Positions 12,736-18,379 of a stretch of DNA of 18,379 bases are shown piece after piece. The first letter of the stretch is position 1, and every line of letters begins with the position of its first letter. The notes beneath the pieces were generated by a model that ran no database searches, had not been told where the DNA came from, and saw only the letters and a list, made by a program, of their open reading frames with translations. Position numbers and translations under genes: made by a program. The stretch comes from DATAQC01 sp051005135 (lineage in GTDB: Bacteria > Actinomycetota > Acidimicrobiia > Acidimicrobiales > AC-14): assembly GCA_051005135.1 (NCBI GenBank), contig JBPCJQ010000093.1, positions 1 through 18,379 on the forward strand. Direction: 5' to 3'.

Positions 12736-13662
12736 TCAGATGCGCAGCGACCGCACGGCGCTGGCGATCAGGGGGCCCACGGTGAGCAGGCCGAAGGCAG
12801 GCAGCGTGCAGGCGACCAGGGGGAAGAGAAGCTTCACCGGCACCTTGCGGGCCGCTTCCTCGGCCCGCCGGCGACGATCGCGCCGGACCTCGTCGGCCAG
12901 GCGCTCGAGGCCGGCCACGAGGGGGGCGCCGTAGCGCTCGGAGGACACCAGGGCACCGACCAGGGGGCGAACCGCCTCCCCCGCCCGGGCAGGCAGGTCG
13001 TCGAGAGCATCGGCCAGCCGCCTCCCGAGAGCCACCTCCTCGAGCACCCGGTGCAGCTCGCCGGCCAGCGGGCCCGAGCCGCGGCGGGCCACGTGGGCGA
13101 CGGCCATCCCGACGGTGAGCCCGGAGCCCACGGCCAGGGCGAGGAGGTCGACGACGTCGGGGAGGTCGGCGACCAGCGCCGCTCGCCGGCGCCGCTCGGC
13201 CCGACCTGCCTGTACCCCGGGAAAGGCCCAGGCCACCACCCCGACCACAGGTGCCACGGGCGGGACCACCCCCAGCACCACAGCGGTGGCCAGCAGCGCT
13301 GTGCCCAGTCGCCGGGCAGTGTGGGGATCGGGCGTGCGGTGGGCCCGCCGCAGCACCCACGCCCCCAAACTCTCGACGAGGTCTCTGCACGCCGCCCCTG
13401 TCCCGCCGCCGGCCGTGTCATCTGCGGCTTCGCCGCCCCGGACGGGGCCCCAACAATCCCCGTTCGCCACGGAGGCGGCCCGTCCTCCTCCGAGCGGCGG
13501 GGCCCCTGCCCCTCCGCCGGCCGTGTTGCCGTCATCTGCGGCTTCGCGCCGAGGAGCCGTGAGGGCCCGCACCCGGGCAGGCGCCGGGCGCAGGCGAAGG
13601 CCAGCGGCCACGACCACACCGGCCCAGGCGGCCGGCAGCATCGCCGCCCATACCCGGCTCAT
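12736..13662 (-). CDS. tadC: TadC-like type II/IV secretion inner-membrane platform protein
   Basis: This is a 308-residue T2SSF-domain protein whose ATG overlaps the tadB stop (ATGA). After one N-terminal membrane helix (WAAMLPAAWAGVVVAAGL) comes an unusual Gly/Ala-rich stretch at about residues 37-91, containing two copies of E-A-A-D-D-(GN)-T-A-G-G-G. The conserved part resumes at CRDLVESLGAWVLRR. It is followed by two helices (LLATAVVLGVVPPVAPVVGV), the T2SSF core LPDVVDLLALAVGSGLTVGM with SERYGAPLVAGLERLADEVR, and a final membrane segment LFPLVACTLPAFGLLTVGPL. TadB and TadC together form the platform on which the TadA ATPase acts. The expanded stretch is absent from usual relatives and looks like inserted repeat DNA. 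Confidence 0.83.
   Translation of the reverse strand: MSRVWAAMLPAAWAGVVVAAGLRLRPAPARVRALTAPRREAADDGNTAGGGAGAPPLGGGRAASVANGDCWGPVRGGEAADDTAGGGTGAACRDLVESLGAWVLRRAHRTPDPHTARRLGTALLATAVVLGVVPPVAPVVGVVAWAFPGVQAGRAERRRRAALVADLPDVVDLLALAVGSGLTVGMAVAHVARRGSGPLAGELHRVLEEVALGRRLADALDDLPARAGEAVRPLVGALVSSERYGAPLVAGLERLADEVRRDRRRRAEEAARKVPVKLLFPLVACTLPAFGLLTVGPLIASAVRSLRI
13397..13547 (-). repeat. Duplicated GC-rich element inside tadC
   Basis: Two similar stretches, 13397-13433 and 13505-13547, share CCGCCGGCCGTG and TCATCTGCGGCTTCGC. The second has a six-base insertion (TTGCCG) between these two blocks. The first contains a perfect GCGGC-TTC-GCCGC hairpin. Both are translated in the same frame, producing the EAADD...TAGGG repeats. 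The 24 bases at 13422-13445 recur exactly, inverted, at 16524-16547. Confidence 0.8.
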
Positions 13663-14540
13663 GCCGCCACCCGTGACAACCGGCTCATCCACAGCCACCC
13701 CAGGCCGTCGAGGGCGGCGCCCGCGGCAAGTAGGACCAGGCCGGCCATGGTGTGGAACAAGAAGGCGCCGGTTCGGGGATCGGTAGCGGCGGCGAAGGCG
13801 CCGAACCCGAGGGGGGCCACGCTCATTACCACCGCCGAAATCCGGGCCTGGGCGGAGAGGGCCTTCACCTCGGCGATCACGCCCAGGCGGTCTCGGAGGG
13901 TGGTGGCCACACCGTCGACCGCCTTGGCCTGGGCGCCGCCCGTCTCGGCCCCCAGGCAAAGGGCGGCAACCGCCAGGCGCACGCCGGGCAGTTGACGCCG
14001 CTCGGCCAGGCCCTCGAGCGCCTGCACGAGGGGTGCTCCGCGAGCCGCCTGGGCGGCCACGGTGGCCAGCTCCGAGCCCAGGCTCCCCGGGGTGCGCCCC
14101 GCCGCCTCCTCCACCGCTTGGCGCAGCGACGCCCCTGATCGCATGGCCCGGGCTACGGCTTCGAGGGCTGCTGGCAGGTCGGACTCGACACGGGCGTCGC
14201 CCGCGCCTCGACGGCTGCGGAGCACCAGGATCGGGGCCGCCAGCGCCGCTGCGGCTGCCAACCCGGCCAGGACAGGACCGGCCATCACCAGGGCCAAACC
14301 GCAGACGACGGGGACGGACGCGCACCACGCCGTGAACGCAGTGTCGGCGTCGAAATCGAAACCGGCGGCAGCCAGCGCGGGGGCCAGCCGGCGGGGCGCA
14401 GCCAGGTGCGGTCGGTGCTCCTGGCGGCTTGCACCCGGCAACCGGCGGGCCACATCTTTGCGACAGCCTGCGTGAACTGCCTGGCGCAGCGCCCCACCCG
14501 AGGCCAGTATCAACAGGGCGGTGGCGATCGCCGGGCTCAT
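13659..14540 (-). CDS. tadB: TadB-like type II/IV secretion inner-membrane platform protein
   Basis: This is a 293-residue T2SSF-domain protein from ATG 14540, which overlaps the tadA stop by four bases. It has an N-terminal membrane helix (AIATALLILASGGALRQA), a cytosolic stretch with basic residues, and a membrane pair around VVCGLALVMAGPVLAGLAAA. The T2SSF core is SDLPAALEAVARAMRSGASL and GAPLVQALEGLAERRQLPGV with AALCLGAETGGAQAKAVDGV. A C-terminal membrane pair follows (VVMSVAPLGFGAFAAA and LVLLAAGAALDGLGW). With TadC it should form the membrane ring that couples TadA ATP hydrolysis to pilin extraction. The length is normal for the family. Confidence 0.86.
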   Translation of the reverse strand: MSPAIATALLILASGGALRQAVHAGCRKDVARRLPGASRQEHRPHLAAPRRLAPALAAAGFDFDADTAFTAWCASVPVVCGLALVMAGPVLAGLAAAAALAAPILVLRSRRGAGDARVESDLPAALEAVARAMRSGASLRQAVEEAAGRTPGSLGSELATVAAQAARGAPLVQALEGLAERRQLPGVRLAVAALCLGAETGGAQAKAVDGVATTLRDRLGVIAEVKALSAQARISAVVMSVAPLGFGAFAAATDPRTGAFLFHTMAGLVLLAAGAALDGLGWLWMSRLSRVAA

Positions 14541-15718
14541 GGCGCTACCGCCAACCAGCCGGCACTGGGTGGACGACAGCCAGGGGCTCGGGACGGCCGC
14601 ACTGGTAGGGCGACTACGCCTGACCCGTCGGCCAACAGGCGGGTGCGACCTGTCGCCGTCACGGGAGAGCCCGTCGGGTGCTCCACTACCTCTGCCACCT
14701 CGACGACGCGGCGGGAGCCGCCGGCGGCTCGCGACACCTGCACGACCAGGTCGAGGGCGGACTCGAGCTGGGTGCGCACGGCATCGAGGGGCAGGTCGAC
14801 GTCGCCCATCAGCACCATGGTCTCGAGGCGGCGCAGGGCGTCGGTGGGGCTGTTGGCGTGGCAGGTGGAGAGGGAGCCCTCGTGCCCGGTGTTCATGGCC
14901 TGGAGCATGTCGAGGGTCTCGGGCCCCCGGACCTCGCCTACCAGGATGCGGTCGGGGCGCATGCGCAGGGCGTTGCGCACCAGGTCGCGTACCCGGACAG
15001 CGCCGGCGCCCTCGGCGTTGGCGGGGCGGGCTTCCAGGCGCACCACGTGGTCACCAGGCAGTCGCAGCTCGGCGGCATCCTCCACTGTCACCACCCGTTC
15101 CTCGGCGGGGATGTGGCCACCAAGGGCGTTGAGCAGGGTGGTCTTGCCTGCCCCCGTGCCGCCCGACACCAGAATGTTTAGACGGGCCTCTACCGCCCAC
15201 GACAGCAGCGCCACTACCGAGGGCGTTGCGAACGCCTCGAGGGGGACATGGCGGGCGCCGAAGCGGCGGATGGTGAGGCATGGCCCGTCGATGGCGAGCG
15301 GCGGCACCACCGCGTTGACGCGGGAGCCGTCGGGCAGGCGGGCATCGACCAGGGGCGACGACCGGTCGACCCGCAGGCCGAGCGGGCCCACGACCTTCTC
15401 GATGAGATGCTCGATGGCTCCGGCGTCGAGGGCCAGGGGGATGCGCTCGAGGCGGCCCGACCGCTCCACCCATACCCGTCCGGGCCCGTTGACCATCACC
15501 TCGGTGACGGCAGGGTCGCCCAGCAGGGGCTCGAGTGGCCCGAGCCCCTGGACCTCGGCCAGCACCTCGTCGACTACCACGGCACGCTGGGCCGCGCCCA
15601 GCAAGGGGGCCTCCTCGCCGACCAAGGCGGCCAGGCGCTCGGCCAGCACCGGACCCGCCCCCTCGGCCAGCAGGCGGGCATGCACCCGCGATCGGGCCGA
15701 CGCAGTGCCAGCGCTCAT
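14537..15718 (-). CDS. tadA: TadA/CpaF-family Flp pilus assembly ATPase
   Basis: This is a 393-residue ATPase of the secretion-ATPase superfamily from ATG 15718, overlapping the tadZ-like stop. The N-terminal domain includes LGPLEPLLGDPAVTEVMVNG, typical of CpaF. Walker A is VSGGTGAGKTTLLNALGG at about residue 190. The Asp box/Walker B region has VVTVEDAAELRLPG and DRILVGEVRGPETLDMLQAM, and the His box segment is NTGHEGSLSTCHANSP. It should power extension of the pilus encoded downstream as a cytosolic hexamer. The last 40 residues (VTATGRTRLLADGSGVVALP onward) are less conserved. Confidence 0.92.
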   Translation of the reverse strand: MSAGTASARSRVHARLLAEGAGPVLAERLAALVGEEAPLLGAAQRAVVVDEVLAEVQGLGPLEPLLGDPAVTEVMVNGPGRVWVERSGRLERIPLALDAGAIEHLIEKVVGPLGLRVDRSSPLVDARLPDGSRVNAVVPPLAIDGPCLTIRRFGARHVPLEAFATPSVVALLSWAVEARLNILVSGGTGAGKTTLLNALGGHIPAEERVVTVEDAAELRLPGDHVVRLEARPANAEGAGAVRVRDLVRNALRMRPDRILVGEVRGPETLDMLQAMNTGHEGSLSTCHANSPTDALRRLETMVLMGDVDLPLDAVRTQLESALDLVVQVSRAAGGSRRVVEVAEVVEHPTGSPVTATGRTRLLADGSGVVALPVRPSRAPGCRPPSAGWLAVAP

Positions 15719-16455
15719 GCTGCCAGCCGCAGAGAGCGTTCGAGGGCACGCGGCACCCGGGTGGCGAGCAGGCCAGCGTCGACGGCGCGAGCCACGGCCG
15801 GGTCGTAGCTGATCTCGGCCCGAACGGGTACCCCGAGGACCTCCTCGACGTCGCGCCGCCCCAGCGAGCGGCCGCTCTCGGTCACCAACACCACTCCGCT
15901 GGGGCGGATGGGGGCAGCCATGGCCCGGCGTAGGGCTAGATAACAGGGGCGCAGCACGAGCAGCGACAGGGTGGCCCCGGCCGCGACGGCAAGCGCAGCG
16001 CCGTCGTCGGCCCGACCACAGTCGGCCACCACCGGCCGGCGGTCGGCCGCCAGGGCAGTGGCTAGGGCCTCCCCCCGACCGCTAGCCGCGGCCTCGAGAC
16101 CCGCCGACCCAATGCCCGCCGACCCAATGCCCGCCGACCCAATGCCGACGTCGCCGAGGGGCACGAGCCTGATCCCACCGCCCGCCTCGACCTCCAGGCG
16201 GCTGAGAGCGTCGCGCGGCACTTCGGGCCCGGCGGCCAGCCACTCGGACACGCCCGGCCCGGCAGGTTCGGGGACGCCGAGGACAGCAGGGACGTCGCCG
16301 GCCAGGTCGACGAGCAGGACGGGGCCACCCTTGCCGGTGGCGCGATCACCGAGTACCAGGTTCGAGCCGCCAGGGCCAGCCAATACCAGGGCCAAGGCGC
16401 TGGAGACGACGGTAGTACCGCTGCCGCCCTTGGGCGACCAGCAGGCGATGAGCAC
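15715..16455 (-). CDS. tadZ: TadZ/CpaE-like MinD-family ATPase
   Basis: This is a 246-residue P-loop protein with a deviant Walker A, WSPKGGSGTTVVSSALA, close to the N-terminus. It continues with LLVDLAGDVPAVLGV, VVADCGRADDGAALAVAAGA and a C-terminal GVPVRAEISYDPAVARAVDA, as in TadZ/CpaE proteins that place the Tad machine at a cell site. I start it at GTG 16455, which has GGGAGGG four bases upstream; an in-frame TTG at 16488 would add eleven residues. Residues about 104-119 are three copies of G-S-A-G-I/L, made by a 15-base repeat. It is the first gene of the tad operon, with ATGA coupling to tadA. Confidence 0.82.
   Translation of the reverse strand: MLIACWSPKGGSGTTVVSSALALVLAGPGGSNLVLGDRATGKGGPVLLVDLAGDVPAVLGVPEPAGPGVSEWLAAGPEVPRDALSRLEVEAGGGIRLVPLGDVGIGSAGIGSAGIGSAGLEAAASGRGEALATALAADRRPVVADCGRADDGAALAVAAGATLSLLVLRPCYLALRRAMAAPIRPSGVVLVTESGRSLGRRDVEEVLGVPVRAEISYDPAVARAVDAGLLATRVPRALERSLRLAA
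16100..16144 (-). repeat. 15-bp in-frame tandem repeat within the tadZ-like gene
   Basis: CCCGCCGACCCAATG is repeated exactly three times (16100-16114, 16115-16129, 16130-16144 on the plus strand). It adds GIGSA-type units to the protein between a valine-rich strand and an alanine-rich helix. The exact identity of the copies suggests recent expansion by slippage. Confidence 0.93.
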
Positions 16456-16523
16456 GAAACCCTCCCGGGGCGCGCGAAATCGAGCCAAGGGGGAAGGGGT
16501 ACGGCAGGCAGCGGGTCAGGGCG

Positions 16524-16547
16524 CCGTCCGGGGCGGCGAAGCCGCAG
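16524..16547 (+). repeat. Interspersed hairpin repeat, second copy in tadC
   Basis: The 24 bases here are identical, in inverted orientation, to 13422-13445 inside tadC. The core GCGGCGAAGCCGC folds into a five-pair stem with a GAA loop, and GCGAAGC is known as an exceptionally stable DNA mini-hairpin. It lies in the 163-base space before the tadZ-like gene, which otherwise shows no gene. A REP-like dispersed element is one explanation. Confidence 0.65.
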
Positions 16548-16610
16548 GCAACGCCGTCAGGCTAGGTGACTACCAGCCCTCAGGCAAGGGCTACATGGAG
16601 ATTTCCGCGG

Positions 16611-16629
16611 GCGGGGCCCTAGGCCCCGC
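16611..16629 (-). terminator. GC-rich hairpin at the end of the small peptide gene
   Basis: GCGGGGCC at 16611-16618 pairs perfectly with GGCCCCGC at 16622-16629 across a three-base loop. The loop contains the TAG stop codon of the micro-peptide gene. There is no T-tract after it, so it would be a terminator of the U-less kind reported for high-GC actinobacteria, or an mRNA-stabilising 3' stem. The role is inferred from position. Confidence 0.45.
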
Positions 16630-16693
16630 GAACCTTCTTGGCGGCCACTACTCCAAGGGCGACCAGGACGGCGATGATGAGAAGCTTCTTCAT
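16619..16693 (-). CDS. DLW-39-like micro-peptide, 24 residues
   Basis: ATG 16693 opens a 24-codon frame beginning MKKLLIIAVLVALGVVAAKK and ending KVRGA before TAG. A GGTGAG sequence four bases upstream can serve as ribosome-binding site. The pattern of M-K-K-L-L, a short hydrophobic helix, and K-K-V/Q resembles the start of the actinobacterial DLW-39 family of short membrane peptides. Those usually run to about 40 residues and end in an acidic D-L-W tail, which is missing here. It may be a shortened member or a remnant. Its function is unknown even in the family. It follows the tRNA-Sec gene on the same strand. Confidence 0.5.
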   Translation of the reverse strand: MKKLLIIAVLVALGVVAAKKVRGA

Positions 16694-16717
16694 GAGCTCA
16701 CCCTAACCTGTTTCAAC

Positions 16718-16813
16718 TGGCGGAGGTGGACGGGAATCGAACCCGCCGGACGGGGATCACCCGTCCCAGCCGCTTTGAAGGCGGTGGGGCCCACCAGGCG
16801 CCCGGACACCTCC
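16718..16813 (-). tRNA. selC: tRNA-Sec (anticodon TCA)
   Basis: The minus strand from 16813 reads GGAGGTGTCC and ends CACCTCCGCCA at 16718, so CCA is encoded and the length is 96 nt. The anticodon loop is CTTCAAA with anticodon TCA at 16778-16776, which reads UGA. A long variable arm (GGACGGG paired with CCCGTCC) and a T arm GCGGG-TTCGATT-CCCGT are present. The long acceptor arm, long variable arm and TCA anticodon together identify a selenocysteine tRNA rather than a serine or suppressor tRNA. Seven acceptor pairs are perfect and the eighth is a mismatch. It lies between the sigma factor gene and the micro-peptide gene. Confidence 0.92.
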
Positions 16814-16837
16814 GCCGACAGCTTAGCGGGCGGGCGA

Positions 16838-17770
16838 CTAGACGGCCAGGAGGTCGCGGGCGCCGGTGTCGCTACTCGGGTGGCGGAGCTTGGACATGGC
16901 CCGTGCTTCGATCTGGCGGATGCGCTCGCGGGTGAGGTTGAAGTGCTCGCCTACCTCCTCCAGCGTGCGGGGCTCGCCCCGGTCGAGACCGAAGCGCAAG
17001 CGCAGGATCTCCCGCTCCCGCTCGTCGAGGGGGCCCAGCAGCTTGGCGATCTCCTCGGGTAGCAGGGCCGTGGCCGCCACCTCGAACGGCGACTCGGCGG
17101 AGCGGTCCTCGACGACGTCGCCCAGCTCGGCGTCGCCGTCTTCGCGCAGCGGCTCGGACAGCGACAGGGGTTCGGCTGCGAACCGCAAGGCCTCAGTGAC
17201 CTTCTCCTCGGGCATCTCCACCTCGGCCGCCAGCTCGGAGAGGGTGGCGGGGCGGCCCAGCTTGAGCTCGAGGCGGGCCCGGGCCTTCTGCAGCCGGGCC
17301 AGGGTGTCGCCGGCGTGCACCGGCAGGCGGATGGTGCGGCCGGTGTTGGCGATGCCGCGGGTGATGGCCTGGCGGATCCACCAGGTGGCGTAGGTGGAGA
17401 ACTTGAAGCCCTTGCGGTGGTCGAACTTCTCGACGGCGTGCATGAGGCCGAGGTTCCCCTCCTGCACGAGGTCGAGCAGGGGGACGCCCGACGCCTGGTA
17501 CTTCTTGGCGATCGAGACGACGAGGCGCAGGTTGGCCTCGACGAAGCGCAGTTCCGCAGCTTCGCCTTCCTGCACGAGCTTTCGCAGTTGCCGCTTGCGG
17601 GCCGGCGTGGGGCTGGTCTTGGCCAGCTCCTCGGCCGCGTCGAGGCCGACGAGGCGCGCCTCTGCGAGGGTTGCTTCGTCATCCTTCGACAGCAGCGTGT
17701 GCTGGCCGATGTCACTGAGATAGAGCCGGACGAGGTCTTCTTCCGGGGCTGCTTGGACGCGATTCGCCAC
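16838..17770 (-). CDS. RNA polymerase sigma-70 factor, RpoD/SigA-like (group 1 or 2)
   Basis: This is a 310-residue sigma factor from GTG 17770, with GGAGG ten bases upstream. Region 1.2 is at the N-terminus (EDLVRLYLSDIGQHTLLSKD). Region 2 has RFVEANLRLVVSIAKKYQAS, LLDLVQEGNLGLMHAVEKFD and FSTYATWWIRQAITRGIANT, including the -10-reading helix. Region 3 covers ARLELKLGRPATLSELAAEV to PLSLSEPLRED. Region 4 is LDEREREILRLRFGLDRG with the -35-reading TLEEVGEHFNLTRERIRQIE. The acidic region 1.1 of a full primary sigma is absent, so it may be the short primary factor of this lineage or a group 2 paralogue. Without the rest of the genome this cannot be settled. Confidence 0.9.
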   Translation of the reverse strand: MANRVQAAPEEDLVRLYLSDIGQHTLLSKDDEATLAEARLVGLDAAEELAKTSPTPARKRQLRKLVQEGEAAELRFVEANLRLVVSIAKKYQASGVPLLDLVQEGNLGLMHAVEKFDHRKGFKFSTYATWWIRQAITRGIANTGRTIRLPVHAGDTLARLQKARARLELKLGRPATLSELAAEVEMPEEKVTEALRFAAEPLSLSEPLREDGDAELGDVVEDRSAESPFEVAATALLPEEIAKLLGPLDEREREILRLRFGLDRGEPRTLEEVGEHFNLTRERIRQIEARAMSKLRHPSSDTGARDLLAV

Positions 17771-17854
17771 GATACGGATCCTCCGAGGTGCCCACTGAGC
17801 GAAGTGGGAAGGGCCATGGTACGCCCTTCTGCCGGCTACGGCATCTTTGTTGCT
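17771..17854 (-). promoter_or_regulatory. Leader of the sigma factor gene with a hairpin next to the ribosome-binding site
   Basis: Between the end of the GGDEF gene and GTG 17770 lie 84 bases. CCCACT at 17791-17796 pairs with AGTGGG at 17803-17808, a six-pair stem ending five bases from the GGAGG ribosome-binding site (17785-17781). A second small stem, TGCCG/CGGCA, lies near 17830-17845 and could end the GGDEF transcript. No -35/-10 pair was recognised. Confidence 0.35.
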
Positions 17855-18379
17855 CTAACCGGGGTCCGGACAGGACGAAACCACCCGATTCCGTCCTTCC
17901 GCCTTGGCCTGGTAGAGGGCGGCGTCGGCCGATTCGAGGACCTCTCGCCCCGTGGACGGACGGGCGGGATCGTACCCGGCGATGCCGACGCTGAGAGTGA
18001 TGACCCTCTCCTGGCTTGCGGGATGGGGTAGCGCCAGGTCGGAGATGCTGCGTCGGAGCCGCTCGGCGCCGGCAAAGGCCCCGTCTGGGTGCTCCTCCGA
18101 GAGGACGATGAGGAACTCCTCACCGCCGTAGCGGTAGACGCTGTCACTTCGCCGGGCCACGAGGGCCAACGTCGACCCGATGCTGCGAAGGGCATCGTCG
18201 CCGGCCAGATGCCCCTGGCTGTCGTTGTACGACTTGAAGTGGTCGACGTCGCACATGGCGAGGGAGTACCGGCGGCCGTGGCGGGCGCAGGTGGCGTGCA
18301 GCTGGGCGAGATCGGCCTCGAGCGACTGGCGGTTGCGGAGCCCGGTCAGCGGATCGATGGACGCCAGTCGGGTCAACTC
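17855..18379 (-). CDS. GGDEF-domain diguanylate cyclase (3' end; gene continues beyond the window)
   Basis: The minus-strand frame is open at the window edge and encodes the last 174 residues of a GGDEF protein: LTRLASIDPLTGLRNRQSLE, LAMCDVDHFKSYNDSQGHLA, VYRYGGEEFLIVLSEE and a C-terminal LYQAKAEGRNRVVSS. GGEEF is a catalytically competent signature. RRSD, placed the usual distance before it, is a probable inhibitory I-site for c-di-GMP. The enzyme should join two GTP into c-di-GMP. Any sensor domain lies upstream of the window. It reads towards the sigma factor gene with 84 bases between them. Confidence 0.9.
   Translation of the reverse strand, partial: ELTRLASIDPLTGLRNRQSLEADLAQLHATCARHGRRYSLAMCDVDHFKSYNDSQGHLAGDDALRSIGSTLALVARRSDSVYRYGGEEFLIVLSEEHPDGAFAGAERLRRSISDLALPHPASQERVITLSVGIAGYDPARPSTGREVLESADAALYQAKAEGRNRVVSSCPDPG

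Noticed and set aside
13397..13547. CRISPR-like repeat array
   Set aside because: Only two degenerate copies, in frame within a gene, without unique spacers of even length and without cas genes nearby.
12709..13995. Plus-strand frames opposite tadB and tadC
   Set aside because: Low-complexity antisense readings without start signals, overlapping well-supported Tad genes.

Overview
The window is very GC-rich, with dense operons in which stop and start codons overlap (ATGA/GTGA). It looks like chromosomal DNA of a high-GC Actinomycetota, plausibly an acidimicrobial or other little-studied lineage. The actinobacterial assignment rests on three things: a TrkA pair, KimA-like permeases and small OB-fold proteins side by side; a DUF4244-type pilin inside a Tad locus; and a DLW-39-like micro-peptide. 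The genus cannot be named from the sequence.

Region 1 (1-2500) is a gene graveyard. An IS21-family element whose istA and istB are fused by a deletion ends at about 812, inside the 3' part of a pyridoxamine-5'-phosphate-oxidase-like gene. That gene also carries a nonsense codon and a frameshift. Next come an intact small antitoxin-like ORF with an internally deleted PIN toxin, a tyrosine recombinase missing two internal blocks, and a chimera of istB and istA pieces on opposite strands. Region 2 (2546-3257) is an apparently intact Phd/PIN toxin-antitoxin pair with a palindrome over its start and a probable CTG start for the toxin.

Region 3 (3264-11230) is a potassium-homeostasis island. It holds two KimA-like APC permeases, a short KdpD-like kinase with a KdpE-like regulator and no kdpFABC in the window, two TrkA proteins, and two small OB-fold proteins that flank the block. 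Both ends of the island encode the same OB-fold family, so the block is roughly symmetrical. Region 4 (11239-12028) encodes an RsbW-like anti-sigma kinase and an RsbV-like antagonist. Region 5 (12086-16455) is a Tad/Flp pilus operon in the order tadZ, tadA, tadB, tadC, DUF4244 pilin, TadE pseudopilin. Region 6 (16619-18379) holds a 24-residue peptide, a selenocysteine tRNA, a primary-like sigma-70 factor, and the 3' end of a GGDEF diguanylate cyclase gene.

In-frame short repeats sit inside three otherwise conserved genes: the kdpE-like regulator, tadC and tadZ. A 24-bp sequence built on a GCGGC-GAA-GCCGC hairpin occurs both in tadC and upstream of tadZ. The strongest points for follow-up are the potassium island, the repeat-expanded proteins, the tRNA-Sec, and the cluster of internally deleted pseudogenes.
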